Shown: positions 9,685 to 19,327 of the stretch, one piece after another
Numbering within the stretch: the first letter of the stretch is position 1
How the letters are laid out: each line of letters starts with the position of its first letter
NCBI GenBank assembly: GCA_036924085.1
Contig: JAVGWX010000019.1
Location: forward strand, 18,076,631 to 18,140,630
Direction of reading: 5' to 3'
Source: Ariolimax columbianus
Lineage: Eukaryota > Mollusca > Gastropoda > Stylommatophora > Arionidae
DNA length: 64,000 bases
Translations under genes and position numbers: made by a program
The notes under the pieces: generated by a model
Seen by the model: only the letters and a program-made list of their open reading frames with translations
Databases searched by the model: none
Told to the model about the DNA's origin: nothing

Positions 9685-10110
9685 TTCTTCTTCGACTTCG
9701 TTCTGTAAAGGACGGTGTGTCGTAGTTACAGACAGGCTGTCTTATCTGCGAGTTTCGGCCCGACATATCCGGTGTCAGCACGGCATTTTTGGGACCAGCG
9801 TTGCTTTCCATCTTCGATCCCTATTCACTTAACAAGGAGTGCATGGTTTCAGTCTGTTTCCTGGGCCGTCACTTGCAGACGAAAAGGGTTTTGGCTAGAG
9901 TGTTTCACTAACCATGATGCAAGCAGCTAGAGTGGTTCGCTAACCATGATGCAAGCAGCTAGAGTGGTTCACTAACCATGATGCAAGCAGCTAGAGTGGT
10001 TCACTAACCATGATGCAAGTAGCTAGAGTGGTTCACTAACCATGATGCGACTAGCTAGAGTGGTTCACTAACCCTGATGCAAGCAGTCAGTTATGAGTCG
10101 ATGGCCGCTG
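9685..10110 (-). mobile_element. Divergent Element A with internal 32-bp expansion
   Basis: Left to right it matches the complement of Element A: TTCTTCTTCGACTTCGTTCT, GTGTGTCGTAGTTACAG, CGACATATCCG, then GATCCCTATTCACTTA, ending GTCAGTTATGAGTCGATGGCCGC-like. The part equal to GGTTCGCTGGCCCTGACGC in typical copies is amplified (see 9892-10090). No exact flanking duplication was found. Confidence 0.65.
9892..10090 (-). repeat. 32-bp tandem expansion inside Element A
   Basis: About six units of AGCTAGAGTGGTTCACTAAC plus CATGATGCAAGC. The unit corresponds to one copy of the GCTCTGGTTCGCTGGCCCTG plus ACGCTAGCAGTC module near the 5' end of Element A. The copy at 14898-15282 carries the same module twice. 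Confidence 0.85.
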
Positions 10111-10315
10111 TCAATTCAACCACAGCTTTATCCTCAGCCCTGATCATCACTTCAACCCGGATTACTGCTACTATAAAGGAATGCAGTGTTAAAATGCAAA
10201 TATTTACAATTTGCGCTAACCAAATCAATAAACCGCACACGGGCACAGGTAACACGTAGCTGCCCACCTCACACGAAGCCACATATATTTATTATAACAT
10301 TGAAACCATTACACG

Positions 10316-10673
10316 GGGATCAAGATGCTGAACAGCGCATGAGCTGCAGTGGTCAGCGACCCATAGCTGACTGCTAGCGTCAGGGCCAGTGAACCATAGC
10401 TGCCAAGACCCTTCTACACCTCCACGCGGTGATCCTGGATAACAGGCTGCAGCAGGGCAAACTGGCTAAGGAGAAGGGATCGAAGAGAGAATGCTAACCC
10501 GGTACTCACAAAATGTTTGCTGAAGTCGGATGTGTTGGACCGAAAGGTGCAAATATCGCAGCCAAGCTGTAAACTACGACACAACGCATTCCGTTCTCTG
10601 AACTACATTCTGCTACTTACCCTTTCAGGGTTTGGTAGGGGGAGATTGAGAACGAACGAAGAAGAAGAAGAAA
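10316..10673 (+). mobile_element. Element A, full length
   Basis: A clean sense-strand copy from GGGATCAAGATGCTGAACAG to GAGAACGAACGAAGAAGAAG. Internal landmarks include CACGCGGTGATCCTGGATAA, GGATCGAAGAG, CCCGGTACTC, GATGTGTTGGACCGAAAGG and CTACTTACCCTTTCAGGG. No exact flanking duplication was found, so it may be older or the flanks have drifted. Confidence 0.85.
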
Positions 10674-11247
10674 CTATAACAAATTTATTTAGGATCTAAG
10701 CGACAGGTAAAAGACATAGGAGCCAGGCGTAGTTGTGAATGAAAAGTTCATCGTAGGTTTCTGTAACATGCTGGACGGTATGGCTGAATTGTTCTTGAGA
10801 ATATGAATTCTAAATGTGCATAAGTAAGTTCATTATGAAAGTAATATCTACAATATTTCTACTATTCATTATTTGGGTTATATCTTAGCTACTTCGTAAC
10901 ATTACGCCGACAGCCTGACCTTGAAAGTCGGAAGAAGGGGAGGAAAGTATGCAGTGGATATATATTTTATGTCCCTTAAATCTGAGGGGAATATTCACGT
11001 TGGGGAAAACTGTGCGAGTAAATACAATACTATGTATTTCTGAAATGTTAGGCGCCATAGAAACATTTCTAGTCACCCTGGCAACCTGCCGCCCGGGATT
11101 TGTCGTGATCTGATATGATATAGTGACAATATATATAAAATATATACTGTGTTATTGTTTAAGATAACCGCGCGTGTGTGTGTGAGCACAACATTAAATG
11201 TCTTAATGTCTTGACACGATTATTGATCCTGGTGGTTTATTTTGCAG
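10674..11247. other. Unassigned stretch, possible intron
   Basis: AT-rich with TATA-rich runs at 11120-11150. It ends in TTTATTTTGCAG, a good splice-acceptor-like sequence at 11236-11247. Confidence 0.35.
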
Positions 11248-11448
11248 GTGTCAGAGCTGCCAGCATTCAAGGATATTAAAACCTAAGAGAATTTCTGAAT
11301 TGTGGTGCCTGGATTGACCGAGTTGTTTTTTTGTGGTGAACTATAATTAGTAGTTTCAAATTTGTGAGCTGCGGATGTGGATAATCTAGCTTGCTTCACT
11401 TAGTGGATTTATAACTTTGAGAATTGGATTATCCTTGTAGTTTTACAG
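11248..11448 (+). other. Candidate internal noncoding exon
   Basis: It is bounded by a polypyrimidine tract plus CAG on the left (TTTATTTTGCAG|GTGTCAG) and a consensus donor on the right (TTTTACAG|GTGAGTAG). The 201-base interior has stops in all forward frames (for example AAAACCTAAG early on), so it would be 5' UTR or lncRNA. It shares strand with 5885-6343 and 15341-15467. This is a pattern-only call. Confidence 0.3.
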
Positions 11449-11561
11449 GTGAGTAGTGGGGTTTCATACATTTTAAATTATATTTATTAAATCAATGTTC
11501 CTCAAACTTCTGTAAATGTATCATATGTCGGGTTTCTTGATCAAGGTACGTATACCGATGG

Positions 11562-11832
11562 TGGATATGTGGGAGTCGATCTCTGTTCATATAGCAAGAT
11601 TGCTTATTTGTCGTGTTTTGAAGGTATGTGGGACTCGATTTCTGTAGCAAGCTTGCTTATTTGTCGTGTTTTGAAGGTATGTTGGACTCGATTTCTGTAG
11701 CAAGCTTGCTTATTTGTCGTGTTTTGAAGGAATGTGGGACTCGATTTCTGTAGCAAACTTGCTTATTTGTCGTGCTTTGAAGGTACGTGAGACTCAATTT
11801 CTGTAGCAAGCTAGCTTATTTCTCGTGTTTCT
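11562..11832. repeat. 53-bp minisatellite
   Basis: Nearly five units containing GGACTCGATTTCTGTAGCAA and TTGCTTATTTGTCGTGTTTT. The first unit has an extra GTTCATATAG-like insert. Confidence 0.9.
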
Positions 11833-12736
11833 ATTTAATCTTGGGACCTATCAAATTTGTTCTGGAACTAGGAGTGAGTTATAGTACTGGATGAAAAGGA
11901 TATAACGCGTTGAGGGAAACTGAGAACATTGGATGCTGGTCCTGCAATGTTAGGGGACATGACAACCTGGAGCCCAAGATGTGACATGCCCTATATCAAA
12001 ACATATTACTTCGGCCTGGTAATCACATAAGCACATACACTTAATGCTGACTCCAGAACATATATTTGGGTAGAAGGGTGCCGACTCTACTGGAGGAAAA
12101 ACTGCATGACGATATTGAGACCCATAAAAAGACAGCAGAATTTATTGAAGAGTTCGGGGTCTCAGTCGAAATGGGCAATGGTCACAGAAGAAGCAGAATA
12201 TTAAATTATAATTATTAGATGACCGTTCCTCTAAGGCGATTACACCGTTGGGGACCCCAACTTTCCATTGTCTTATGTTTTGGGCCACAGTGGTCCAGTC
12301 GGTGAGTGATAAGTTCCCAGTCTATGGCATTGTGGATGTTGTTCGAACGAGAGAATTGGCCCAGACCGATGGCAGTCTTCCCTGTGATCCCTTTCTGTCT
12401 ACTCGACTGCTGTAGCTGTGCTCCAACGATCATCAGTTTTCTGAAGCAGGTAACCAACCAGTCCAGGGATGTTTTACCTTGTCTGCAACTGCATTATTCA
12501 CCAATGGCGTTATTAATAGCATGTGATAACTTCCTTGTGTCTCTTCTACTAACTGATTTATATGTCAAGTAAACACAAGCTATTGACATCTTTTGAAGTG
12601 ATATTTGTACATAGTAGTGCTAGTAATAATGCCGACAGTCTCGCGACGAAGGTACGGCACCATATTGGGCAAACCGTTGTTAATCTGTAATGTTAAAAAG
12701 ATTGGGTTTTTTTTGTCGGTGTTCGTCCTGAAAATG
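11833..12736. other. Unassigned stretch
   Basis: A minus-strand frame at 12215-12475 is more protein-like than its surroundings (it contains RLDHCGPKHKTME) and could be a retroelement scrap. I could not place it in a family. Confidence 0.25.
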
Positions 12737-13000
12737 ACGTTTTGTCGTAGTTTACAGAAGGGCTGCAATATCTGCACATTTCAGTCTGACACGTCCGATT
12801 TCCGTTATCTTTTTTTTATTTTTTTATACTGGTTTTGCCTTCTCATTACGATCCCTGTTCTCTTGGCCAGACTACGTTAGTGCAGCTTTTTGTCACGTCT
12901 GCCACATTGGATGCGGAATAGGGCCTTAGCTCTAGTTCGCTGATCCTGATGCAAGCAGCCTGCCATGAGTTCCTGAATGCTGCAAGCTCATTCGCTGTGT
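12737..13000 (-). mobile_element. Divergent Element A copy
   Basis: It shares TTTTGTCGTAGTTTACAGAA, GGGCTGCAATATCTGCAC, GACACGTCCGATTTC, GATCCCTGTTCTCTTGGCCAG, and CTCTAGTTCGCTGATCCTGA with the complement of Element A, in the right order. It is interrupted by a T-rich run at 12809-12828. Confidence 0.6.
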
Positions 13001-13499
13001 TTTATCTTCAGCCCAGTAAAGAGATTGATAATTATGGATCTAAATTGTTTTTCCGTGATGAAAGAAATAACACCGATCTTATAGTTTGAAACATTTAATT
13101 TAGAGCATTTTAGTTTATCTATCTAAGTAGTAGAGTATATTATATTTTTGGCAATACCTGCCAATCTACATTCATATTTATTCATTTTCTGACATGGCCA
13201 AGGAGGGTTGTCACTGGAGCTGGTTAGACTATCTTGATGTTGTTGTTAGATGCTGCTCGTACATAGTTGTCTTTCAACGACGTACGTTTCATTTCAGGTT
13301 ACAGTAGCTATTCTTATGTCAACCTAGCTGTAGTGCAATGTGAGGTTCCTCAGTAAGCTCACGAATATATGGATTACAGTTTCGATCCCTACCTCTTTAC
13401 CCAGATTTGTTTGCGCGTATTTCTACCGACAACAGTACTCAGTTTGTTCGTGGATCTAAATCCACCCATCTGACCTCTCGAGCCAGGTATGAAGATGAA
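13001..13499. other. Unassigned stretch
   Basis: No repeat or protein match was seen. Confidence 0.35.
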
Positions 13500-13590
13500 A
13501 GCTGCACGGAGATAAAACAGCCTTACAAACAACGGTGTCCTTTGTAAGAGAAACCCGGACCTTGATCTAAGGTTAATCGAAGAAGAAATC
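13500..13590 (+). mobile_element. LINE R 3' end scrap
   Basis: GATAAAACAGCCTTACAAAC and CGGTGTCCTTTGTAAGAGAA match 17349-17400, the C-terminus of another LINE R copy, and are followed by TCTAAGGTTAATCGAAGAAG. The GAAGAAGAA tail again closes the element. It lies tail-to-tail with the minus-strand LINE R copy at 13741. Confidence 0.7.
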
Positions 13591-13618
13591 CATCCATCTG
13601 TAAATGGGTAATATAAGT

Positions 13619-13640
13619 AGGGAAGGCCCCCCCCCCCCCC
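13619..13640. repeat. Poly-C tract
   Basis: A long run of C in an otherwise AT-rich area. Its length is likely unreliable in assembly. Confidence 0.9.
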
Positions 13641-13740
13641 TCTCTTTCTCCTCTCCTGACTGGCAAGTCTCGTTTGGTTGTTTGCTTCTTAGTCGTTCTA
13701 AACCAGGTTTAGCCTCATCGTCCCTTATATATACACTACT

Positions 13741-14433
13741 ATCTTCTTCTTCTTACGCTGTCAGACGACCTTTATTTTTTCGAAAAAAGCAGATGTCATC
13801 CTGAGGCTGTCGACACTGCCGTAGAGCTTGTCTAGTGTTGCCACTGGTGATGGCCACATCTGCTCTCTCTGATCTTCGTATGTCGGGCAGTTTTGCAGCA
13901 AATGTTCAGAGGTCATTTTTCCAGTACCACACGTGCATTCGTCGGTGCCACCTATCTTCAATTTGTTGAATAGGTGGTACCTGTCTATTGTGGCCAGTGC
14001 AAAGTCTGAAGACCCCCACCTGCTCTCTTCTGTTCAACTGGTAATAGGCATCGTTTTTTGTGTAGCCAGTATGTTCTATTTCCCATTTGGTCATGTATCT
14101 AGCTCTAATAAGCCGTTTTGACTCTTCGTATGTCATACTGGTATCTGGTTGTGGTAGTCTTGCACCTTCTTTTGCCAGTCTGTCTGCCTCCTCGTTGCCT
14201 TGGATGTTGGAGTGGAATGGAACCCACTGTACCACTACCTTTTTTGGTGCGGACTGCTGGCATAGTTGACAGAGTACTGCTCTTAAATTATTAAGTTCAG
14301 TATTTTTCTGGCTTTTTAGTGCTGGGACTACGGAGAGGGCATCTGTAAACAGGACTATATGGCTTTCATTCCTTTTATACACTACTATCAACCACATCGT
14401 TTTCGGTATATCAATGCTCGTGAACCATTTCAA
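13741..14433 (-). pseudogene. LINE R: RNase H domain and CCHC-like C-terminus
   Basis: The minus-strand translation has a type I RNase H pattern. It includes FTDALSVVPAL (acidic residue plus helix), then WVPFHSNIQGNEEADRLAK, where H, G-N-E and A-D match the conserved H-x-x-I-x-G-N-E-x-A-D segment. After about 90 residues comes a cysteine/histidine cluster (ECTCGTGKMTSEHLLQNC) typical of LINE and jockey-like C-termini. The reading frame shifts near 13950, between RNase H and the Cys/His part, so the copy is dead. The reverse-transcriptase part is absent (5' truncation). The 3' end carries GAAGAAGAAG. Confidence 0.85.
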
Positions 14434-14460
14434 ACGACTGACACTTGAGTCTTGAGTAGC

Positions 14461-14614
14461 TCTTCTTCGTTTGTTCTCAATCTCCAGCTATCAAGCCCTG
14501 AACAGAGCTTTAGAAGTATCAGGATGTAGTCCAGATAGCAAAATGCGTTGTGTCGCTAGTTCACAGCTTGACTGCAATATTTGTACCTTTCGGTCCGACA
14601 CATCCGTCTTCGGG
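14461..14614 (-). mobile_element. 5'-truncated Element A
   Basis: Keeps the tail-proximal half: TCTTCTTCGTTTGTTCTCAA, a GTAGTCCAG block, GTTCACAGCTTGACTGC and CGGTCCGACACATCCG. It stops abruptly at 14614. Confidence 0.8.
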
Positions 14615-14639
14615 AGGAGTAGGTCTAATAGTCACACGG

Positions 14640-14897
14640 TCTAGAACTCTCTGGATCCGAGTCAAGCTACTCGTCTAGAAAGTGAAGGTTGCTTGCACCT
14701 GATCTGTTGCTTTCTAAAAAACGGTCCTGATTGAATATTAGAAAATATTTCTTTAGAGTGGTGAATGCTTGGAATGCATTGCCTGAGGGGATAGTTAATC
14801 CATTTAAGAATAGATTGGATGCGCATAGCTTTTAGAGCATGGTAATGCAAATGTAACTGGTTGTATACAGACTCTGATGAGTCGTCTAAACCAGTAT
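14640..14897 (+). pseudogene. LINE H C-terminal and 3' UTR fragment, left part
   Basis: It translates to RVVNAWNALPEGIVN and a NPFKNRLDAHS-like run, the well-known terminal segment of CR1/RTE-like metazoan reverse transcriptases. The noncoding 3' end follows with AACTGGTTGTATACAGACTC, shared with 63260-63290 and, inverted, with 44970-44995. The element continues after the inserted Element A at 15283-15302. Confidence 0.75.
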
Positions 14898-15282
14898 GGT
14901 TTGGGTTGGATTCGTTCGTTCTCCATCTCCCGCTACCAAAATCTGACACGGGCCTAAGTAGCAGAATGTAGTCCAGAGAACGGAATTCGCTGTATCGTAG
15001 TTTACAGCTTGACTGCCATATTTGCACCTTTCGGTCCAACACATCCGACTTCAGCAACCTTTTTTTGAGTACCGGGTTATCATTCCCTCTACGATCCCTT
15101 CTCCTTAGCCATTCTGCTCTGTTGCATCCCGTTATCCAGGATCATCGCGTGGAGGTGTAGAAGGGTCTTGGCAGGTCTGGTTCGCTGACCCTGACGATAG
15201 CAGTAAGCTATGGGTCGCTGACCGCTGCAGCTGATGCGCTGCTCAGCTCTGGTTCGCTGGCCCTGACGCTAGCAATCAGCTC
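14898..15282 (-). mobile_element. Element A inserted in LINE H, exact 12-bp duplication
   Basis: CTAAACCAGTAT occurs at 14886-14897 and again at 15283-15294, directly flanking the element. On the sense strand the copy begins with an extra head module (AGCTGATTGCTAGCGTCAGG and CCAGCGAACCAGAG), then runs into the usual GAGCAGCGC...GGTCAGCGACCC order. The same ~32-bp module is thus present twice. Its tail is not (GAA)n but TCCAACCCAAACC, like the tails at 33790 and 42465. Confidence 0.85.
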
Positions 15283-15340
15283 CTAAACCAGTATAAAAAC
15301 GTTGTTTGTTCAGATTTTCATGTGTTTTTTTTCTTTTTAG

Positions 15341-15467
15341 TATGTACACTCCTTTCGAGCGTCTAATTGTTAAAGATACACGTTTTGTTCCCCTTGATCC
15401 AACTGCTCCAGTCGAAGGAGCGCCACGGGAAAGAGAACTATTCACTACACCACCTCCTCAAAAATAG
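15341..15467 (+). CDS. Candidate short coding exon, 41 codons
   Basis: A strong acceptor-like tract (TTTTTTTTCTTTTTAG) ends at 15340. The frame starting ATG at 15342 is open for 41 codons to TAG at 15465-15467. The peptide is balanced, with no low-complexity run (start MYTPFERLIVKDTRFVPLD, end FTTPPPQK). It is proline-rich at the C-terminus, with no membrane segment or signal peptide. I do not recognise its family. It could be the last exon of a longer gene, a microprotein with untranslated leader exons, or chance. No AATAAA was seen within 300 bases downstream. It is not part of the flanking LINE H, which ends near 15302. Confidence 0.3.
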
Positions 15468-15732
15468 TTGACCCAGAACAACGAAGAATTATCTGTATGC
15501 GCTACCTGAAGCTGCTTCATATCAGCGTATCACATACCTTTGTTCAGGCTCTCCCGTTTCACCCTTCATTTTTTCCATTTCCTGTTTTTCTCCCTGATTT
15601 GTAGGATTTTGTGCAATCATGGCGTATGCACACGTAACAAAGTAACATCTTGTCGGTCTATCAGTGCTTTTTTACTTTTTCCCATTTCTGACAGGGGAGA
15701 GAAGACTGCCGTCTGGTGATGAGGAGAGAAGC
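15468..15732. other. Unassigned stretch
   Basis: Pyrimidine-rich in part, with nothing recognised. It would be 3' UTR if the candidate exon is real. Confidence 0.35.
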
Positions 15733-15843
15733 CTAACAGGGCTTTGCAAGTCGCATGATGTAGTCCGGAATGTGTTGTGTTGCTAGTTTACAGATTGACT
15801 ACGATATTTGCAAATTTTCAGTTCGACACATCTGTTTTCGGCA
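15733..15843 (-). mobile_element. Truncated Element A
   Basis: AGGGCTTTGCAAGTCGCATG, GATGTAGTCCGGAATGTG, a GTTTACAGATTGAC block and TTCGACACATCTG match the middle of Element A. Both ends are missing. Confidence 0.7.
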
Positions 15844-15904
15844 GAAAAAAAAACATACTGATTGGACAATGTTAAGGTCAGGTGAAATAACCCCCCACCT
15901 GACG

Positions 15905-15980
15905 TTCATGCAGTTCTGCAAGGAAACAGACTGATGCATTACAGTCTACAAGCGAGGTGGGGTGTCGACGTGGTTCCCTT
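15905..15980 (+). mobile_element. Element C fragment
   Basis: GCAAGGAAACAGACTG, a CAGTCTACAAGCGAGGTGGG block and TGTCGACGTGGTTCCC match the central part of other Element C copies. Confidence 0.5.
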
Positions 15981-15984
15981 AGAA

Positions 15985-16225
15985 TGTTGTGCATGACAAG
16001 TATGCATACCATGATATGTGCAGCACAGTTAAGATGGGCTGGCCGTGTGGTGCGCATGTCGGATCAATGTCTACAAAAAGAGCTGCGCAATAATGAAGTG
16101 CGAAAGGACAATAGAACAAGTGGTGGGTAGCGGAGAAGGTACAGGGCCACACGATCCAGACCACTGATCCAGTGCGGTATTAACAATGATAACTTGGAAA
16201 GAATCGCCACCAATACCACCACTAT
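15985..16225 (+). pseudogene. LINE coda fragment (LINE W)
   Basis: The translation reads MICAAQLRWAGRVVRMSDQ then a KELRNNEVRKDNR and a GG.RRRYRATR-like run. This is the common coda motif LRWAGHVVRM...L.GE...GKR..GGQ.KRYKD. One in-frame stop lies before the RRRYRATR part. A related minus-strand scrap lies at 23870-24005. Confidence 0.65.
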
Positions 16226-16240
16226 CTGCCGCAGGTGAAG

Positions 16241-16675
16241 TCAGGTCAGATCATCCCGTAACCAGTGAGGTCGTTGGGGCACAAATGAAGACATCCTCAC
16301 AACACCACGCCACCCTTCTCTGTCAGCTGCCTGTGACTCTTCTGGTCGGATATTGGTCCATTCTTTTATGTTGTCCTCCCATCTCATTTTGGGACGGCCT
16401 CTTCGTCGTCTGCCATGCACCTTTCCGTGGAGGATTGTATTTGCAAGACCATTTGATCTCGATATGTGACCATACCAAGCGAGTTTCCTTCTTTTGACAG
16501 CTTCTAAGAGGTCTTCAAAAGGCCCTATTGCTGTTGTAATTCTATCTCGTATTTCCTCATTTGTAACTCGATCTTTGTACGTGACATTTAAAAGTCTTCG
16601 GAAACATCTCATCTCCAAGGCCTGTATCCTTCGTTGAAGTAGCAGGAATAAATTAGGATATCCAGAGACGATCAC
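16241..16675 (-). pseudogene. LINE coda, long open piece (LINE P)
   Basis: It is open for 144 codons on the minus strand and contains RRIQALEMRCFRRLLNV, TNEEIRDRIT, EAVKRRKLAWYGHISR, RRRRGRPKMRWEDNI and EGWRGVVRMSSFVPQR near the end. The arrangement is the classical post-thumb coda of mollusc-type endonuclease/reverse-transcriptase LINEs. The catalytic domain and endonuclease are missing, so this is a 5'-truncated copy. It is less decayed than its neighbours, so possibly younger. Confidence 0.85.
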
Positions 16676-16752
16676 TCCGCAAGTCGGCTCACATCAAACC
16701 CTGTTCAACCTCGGTGCACTGAGGTGTCCTTTTTCCCTTTGCTAAGTACAAC

Positions 16753-17427
16753 AGACAATTCATGGCTCAGATTGACTTATTCCAAGATAAATATATCCAC
16801 CAACAAAACATAGTATTCCTGACTGATGCCGCGTCAGTTTTAGCAGCGCTAAAACAACATAAAGATGAAGATCTCGAGCAATGTATGTTCTCCCTGACAC
16901 AGCTCTCAGCAGAACACCCAAGGTAAGTCATGCAGTAAATCCCATCCCACTGCAATATTGAAGGCAATGAAGCTGCAGACAAACTAGCAAAGAGTGGAGG
17001 AGCATCCCCACAAACAGACCTGAGTATCACATATAATGAGGCCACGACCATGTGTAAAGCCAACTTCAGGGTTTACAAAATGGGCTGATCAACACACCGA
17101 CTTCCGAAAAGAAGACAGCTACTATAACTTGACTAGAGAAGAGCAAGTCATCATCTACAGACTGAGAACTGGGCACAACAGACTCAACGGTCATCTTTAC
17201 AACAAAATGAGGATTGGGACAGATGACAGGTACCCATGTGGGGAGCATATCATGACCGTCGAACACATCCTGCAAAGCTGCACGCTCACGCAGGAAAAGA
17301 GAGAACAATACTGGTCTCTTGAGACAGATACTAGACAAAAGTTTTATGGAGATGAAACAGCCTTACAAACAACGGTGTCCTTTGTAAGAGAAACCGGAAC
17401 CTTGATCTGAGGATGAACGAAAAGAAG
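16753..17427 (+). pseudogene. LINE R: RNase H relic and C-terminus
   Basis: The translation shows VFLTDAASVLAALKQH (acidic RNase H motif), then two stops at the segment equal to the tryptophan-containing strand, then IPSHCNIEGNEAADKLAKS. From 17085 a frame is open to the end: YNLTREEQVIIYRLRTGHN, then a Cys/His cluster (YPCGEHIMTVEHILQSC), and a stop at 17410. The 3' end is GGATGAACGAAAAGAAGAAG, the same tail type as Element A. It is a defective copy in a subfamily different from 13741-14433. Confidence 0.85.
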
Positions 17428-17514
17428 AAGATTGACTTATTTAGCCATCTTCGAACTCACGTGAACAGTAAATGTTGACAAAGTGGTCCTCATCGATTAC
17501 GATGGACGATCAAC

Positions 17515-17700
17515 ACACACGGTAGTGAGCGACACGCGGATTGAGCCATTCACAGTACAGCCACCTGGAGGATCCGGTCCACTTTCATTAGCACGCTCGG
17601 GATGTAAAAAAAAGCTAATGCAACCTGCCACGTAAAGCCCTTTTTCAGGGCGCACAAAAGAGTAAACTTGCTCATCATGGACATACAACAACAACAACCC
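17515..17700 (+). mobile_element. Element C copy with CAACAACAA end
   Basis: It carries GTGAGCGACACGCGGATTGA, CACCTGGAGGATCC and TTAGCACGCTCGGGATGT, then CACAAAAGAGTAAACT and CATACAACAACAACAA. The last part matches 19280-19327. Confidence 0.65.
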
Positions 17701-18660
17701 ACTTATTTTACAAGCATGGTCACTTTTGCTTCCGCCTGGTCCGGCATGATTATTCTCACAGACGATCCCTAGATAACTATCTCTTATATACATTCATGAT
17801 TGCTCTTAAGATTTATTAGTTCTTTGTATGTTTGTTGTCCCAGATGGAGGGACCTGCTTGGTCGTAACATAGTTTTCTTTACTTTTTCCAACTCGATTTT
17901 TAAACCATACTTGTCCATGTTTTTATATTCAAACTAAACTTTTAAGACTGCATCCCTGACAGCAGTGCAGTGTTCTGCTATAGTGTACATACTAATACAC
18001 CCCTTTGAATCATAGACAAATAGATAACCACCAGTTCTAAACTCGTGTGCATCGCTAAAACAACAAAAACTACTTCGATAAAATTTACTTCTCCAAAAAA
18101 ACACTTCGCGCTAAAAATGGCAGCAGTCCGAAATGTATAAATCCAGCTATATCCACTTAGCTTTACATTATTGCTATATCCACTTAGCTTTACATTATTG
18201 CTTTGCTTTCCCTATTATAAATCATCTTCCGCCCCTCTAACTGTGCTGGTCGCTCAATCAAGATATATCCCGCAGTGACCATTTTGTTCTCTCTGTATCT
18301 GGACTTGTGTCGATTTCTATAGACGGGAGTTGGGGGGTTGGGCTGCCGGCTCTTGCTCGTCTAAGGACAGCTTTGAGGCGTCAAAACTGGTCAAGTGACA
18401 AAGTACGCTCCACCTCTTTTGTCCCACGAGACCCAGGTGTTATTCAGGATTTGCTTTGTTCATTTTTATGGTTACTGTTAACATCCTTTGTAAAGGGCCT
18501 TTCACTGTAGCGGACATTTTTTTCTATAAGAGATCGTTTGGAGCCATTTATTCCCGAATGTTGACGGTAGCCCACTGTTGGGAATGACTTTAAACGATTT
18601 TGACGCTGACACTTCTTCAAAACCAATATATTCTCACATTTAAATACAAACGATTACAAC
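17701..18660. other. Unassigned stretch
   Basis: It contains a 27-bp duplication (CTATATCCACTTAGCTTTAC..., 18149-18202). Nothing else was recognised. Confidence 0.4.
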
Positions 18661-18992
18661 TCATTTCTACCTTCACTCAAAAAGTTGTTTAATGGTCGCT
18701 CAAAAACGTTTCTTTCCAACTTCATTATAAAACGGTCGTTTCTATGTTCACTCAAAAAGTTGTTTAATGGTCGCTCAAAAACGTTTCTTTCCAACTTCAT
18801 TATAAAACGGTCCTTTCTATGTTCACTCAAAAAGTTGTTTAATGGTCGCTCAAAAACGTTTCTTTCCAACTTCATTATAAAACGGTCGTTTCTATGTTCA
18901 CTCAAAAAGTTGTTTAATGGTCGCTCAAAAACGTTTCTTTCCAACTTCATTATAAAACGGTCGTTTCTATGTTCACTCAAAAGTATGTGCTT
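18661..18992. repeat. 75-bp minisatellite
   Basis: A little over four units with AAAGTTGTTTAATGGTCGCT, CAAAAACGTTTCTTTCCAAC and TTCATTATAAAACGGTCGTT. The 75-base period is a multiple of three, so frames stay open on both strands. This is not evidence of a gene. Confidence 0.95.
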
Positions 18993-19034
18993 CTACCACC
19001 TTAACACCAGACGAACTGAGACGTAGGCAGGCTA

Positions 19035-19327
19035 GGCACAACATACTGACCAGAACGTCGCGTCAGGGTCAGGCAGGAGCCCACGATCTTCCATGTAGTG
19101 TTCCCAGGAAACAGGCTGTTTTCAAGGCAGTCTGACGAGATGTGAATCGATGTGATCCCGGTAGCTTTGAGCGCCACGCAGTTGAAATCAGGCATAGCAC
19201 AACCGCCTGGAGGAACGCCGACCGCTTTCATCAGCACGGGAAAGCCATATAACTCTTCCCGCCATATAACTCTCTTTTCTTAACTCACAAAAGAGTAAAC
19301 TCATTGTGGACATCAAACAACAACAAT
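19035..19327 (+). mobile_element. Element C, longest copy
   Basis: Runs from ACATACTGACCAGAACGTCG through TTCCCAGGAAACAGGCTGTT, GATGTGAATCGATGTGATCC, CCGCCTGGAGGAACGCC and TTTCATCAGCACGG to AAAGAGTAAACTCATTGTGG and CAAACAACAACAA. The opposite strand has a 78-codon frame sharing MLMK, PPGG, TSIHI and LFPG with the copy at 905-1110. Confidence 0.7.

Noticed and set aside
10517..10699. A recurring ~50-codon frame (MLKSDVLDRKVQISQPSCKL...) in several Element A copies
   Set aside because: It is open in several copies simply because they share sequence. Other copies break it, and it ends in the GAA tail as poly-Glu. Not evidence for a protein.
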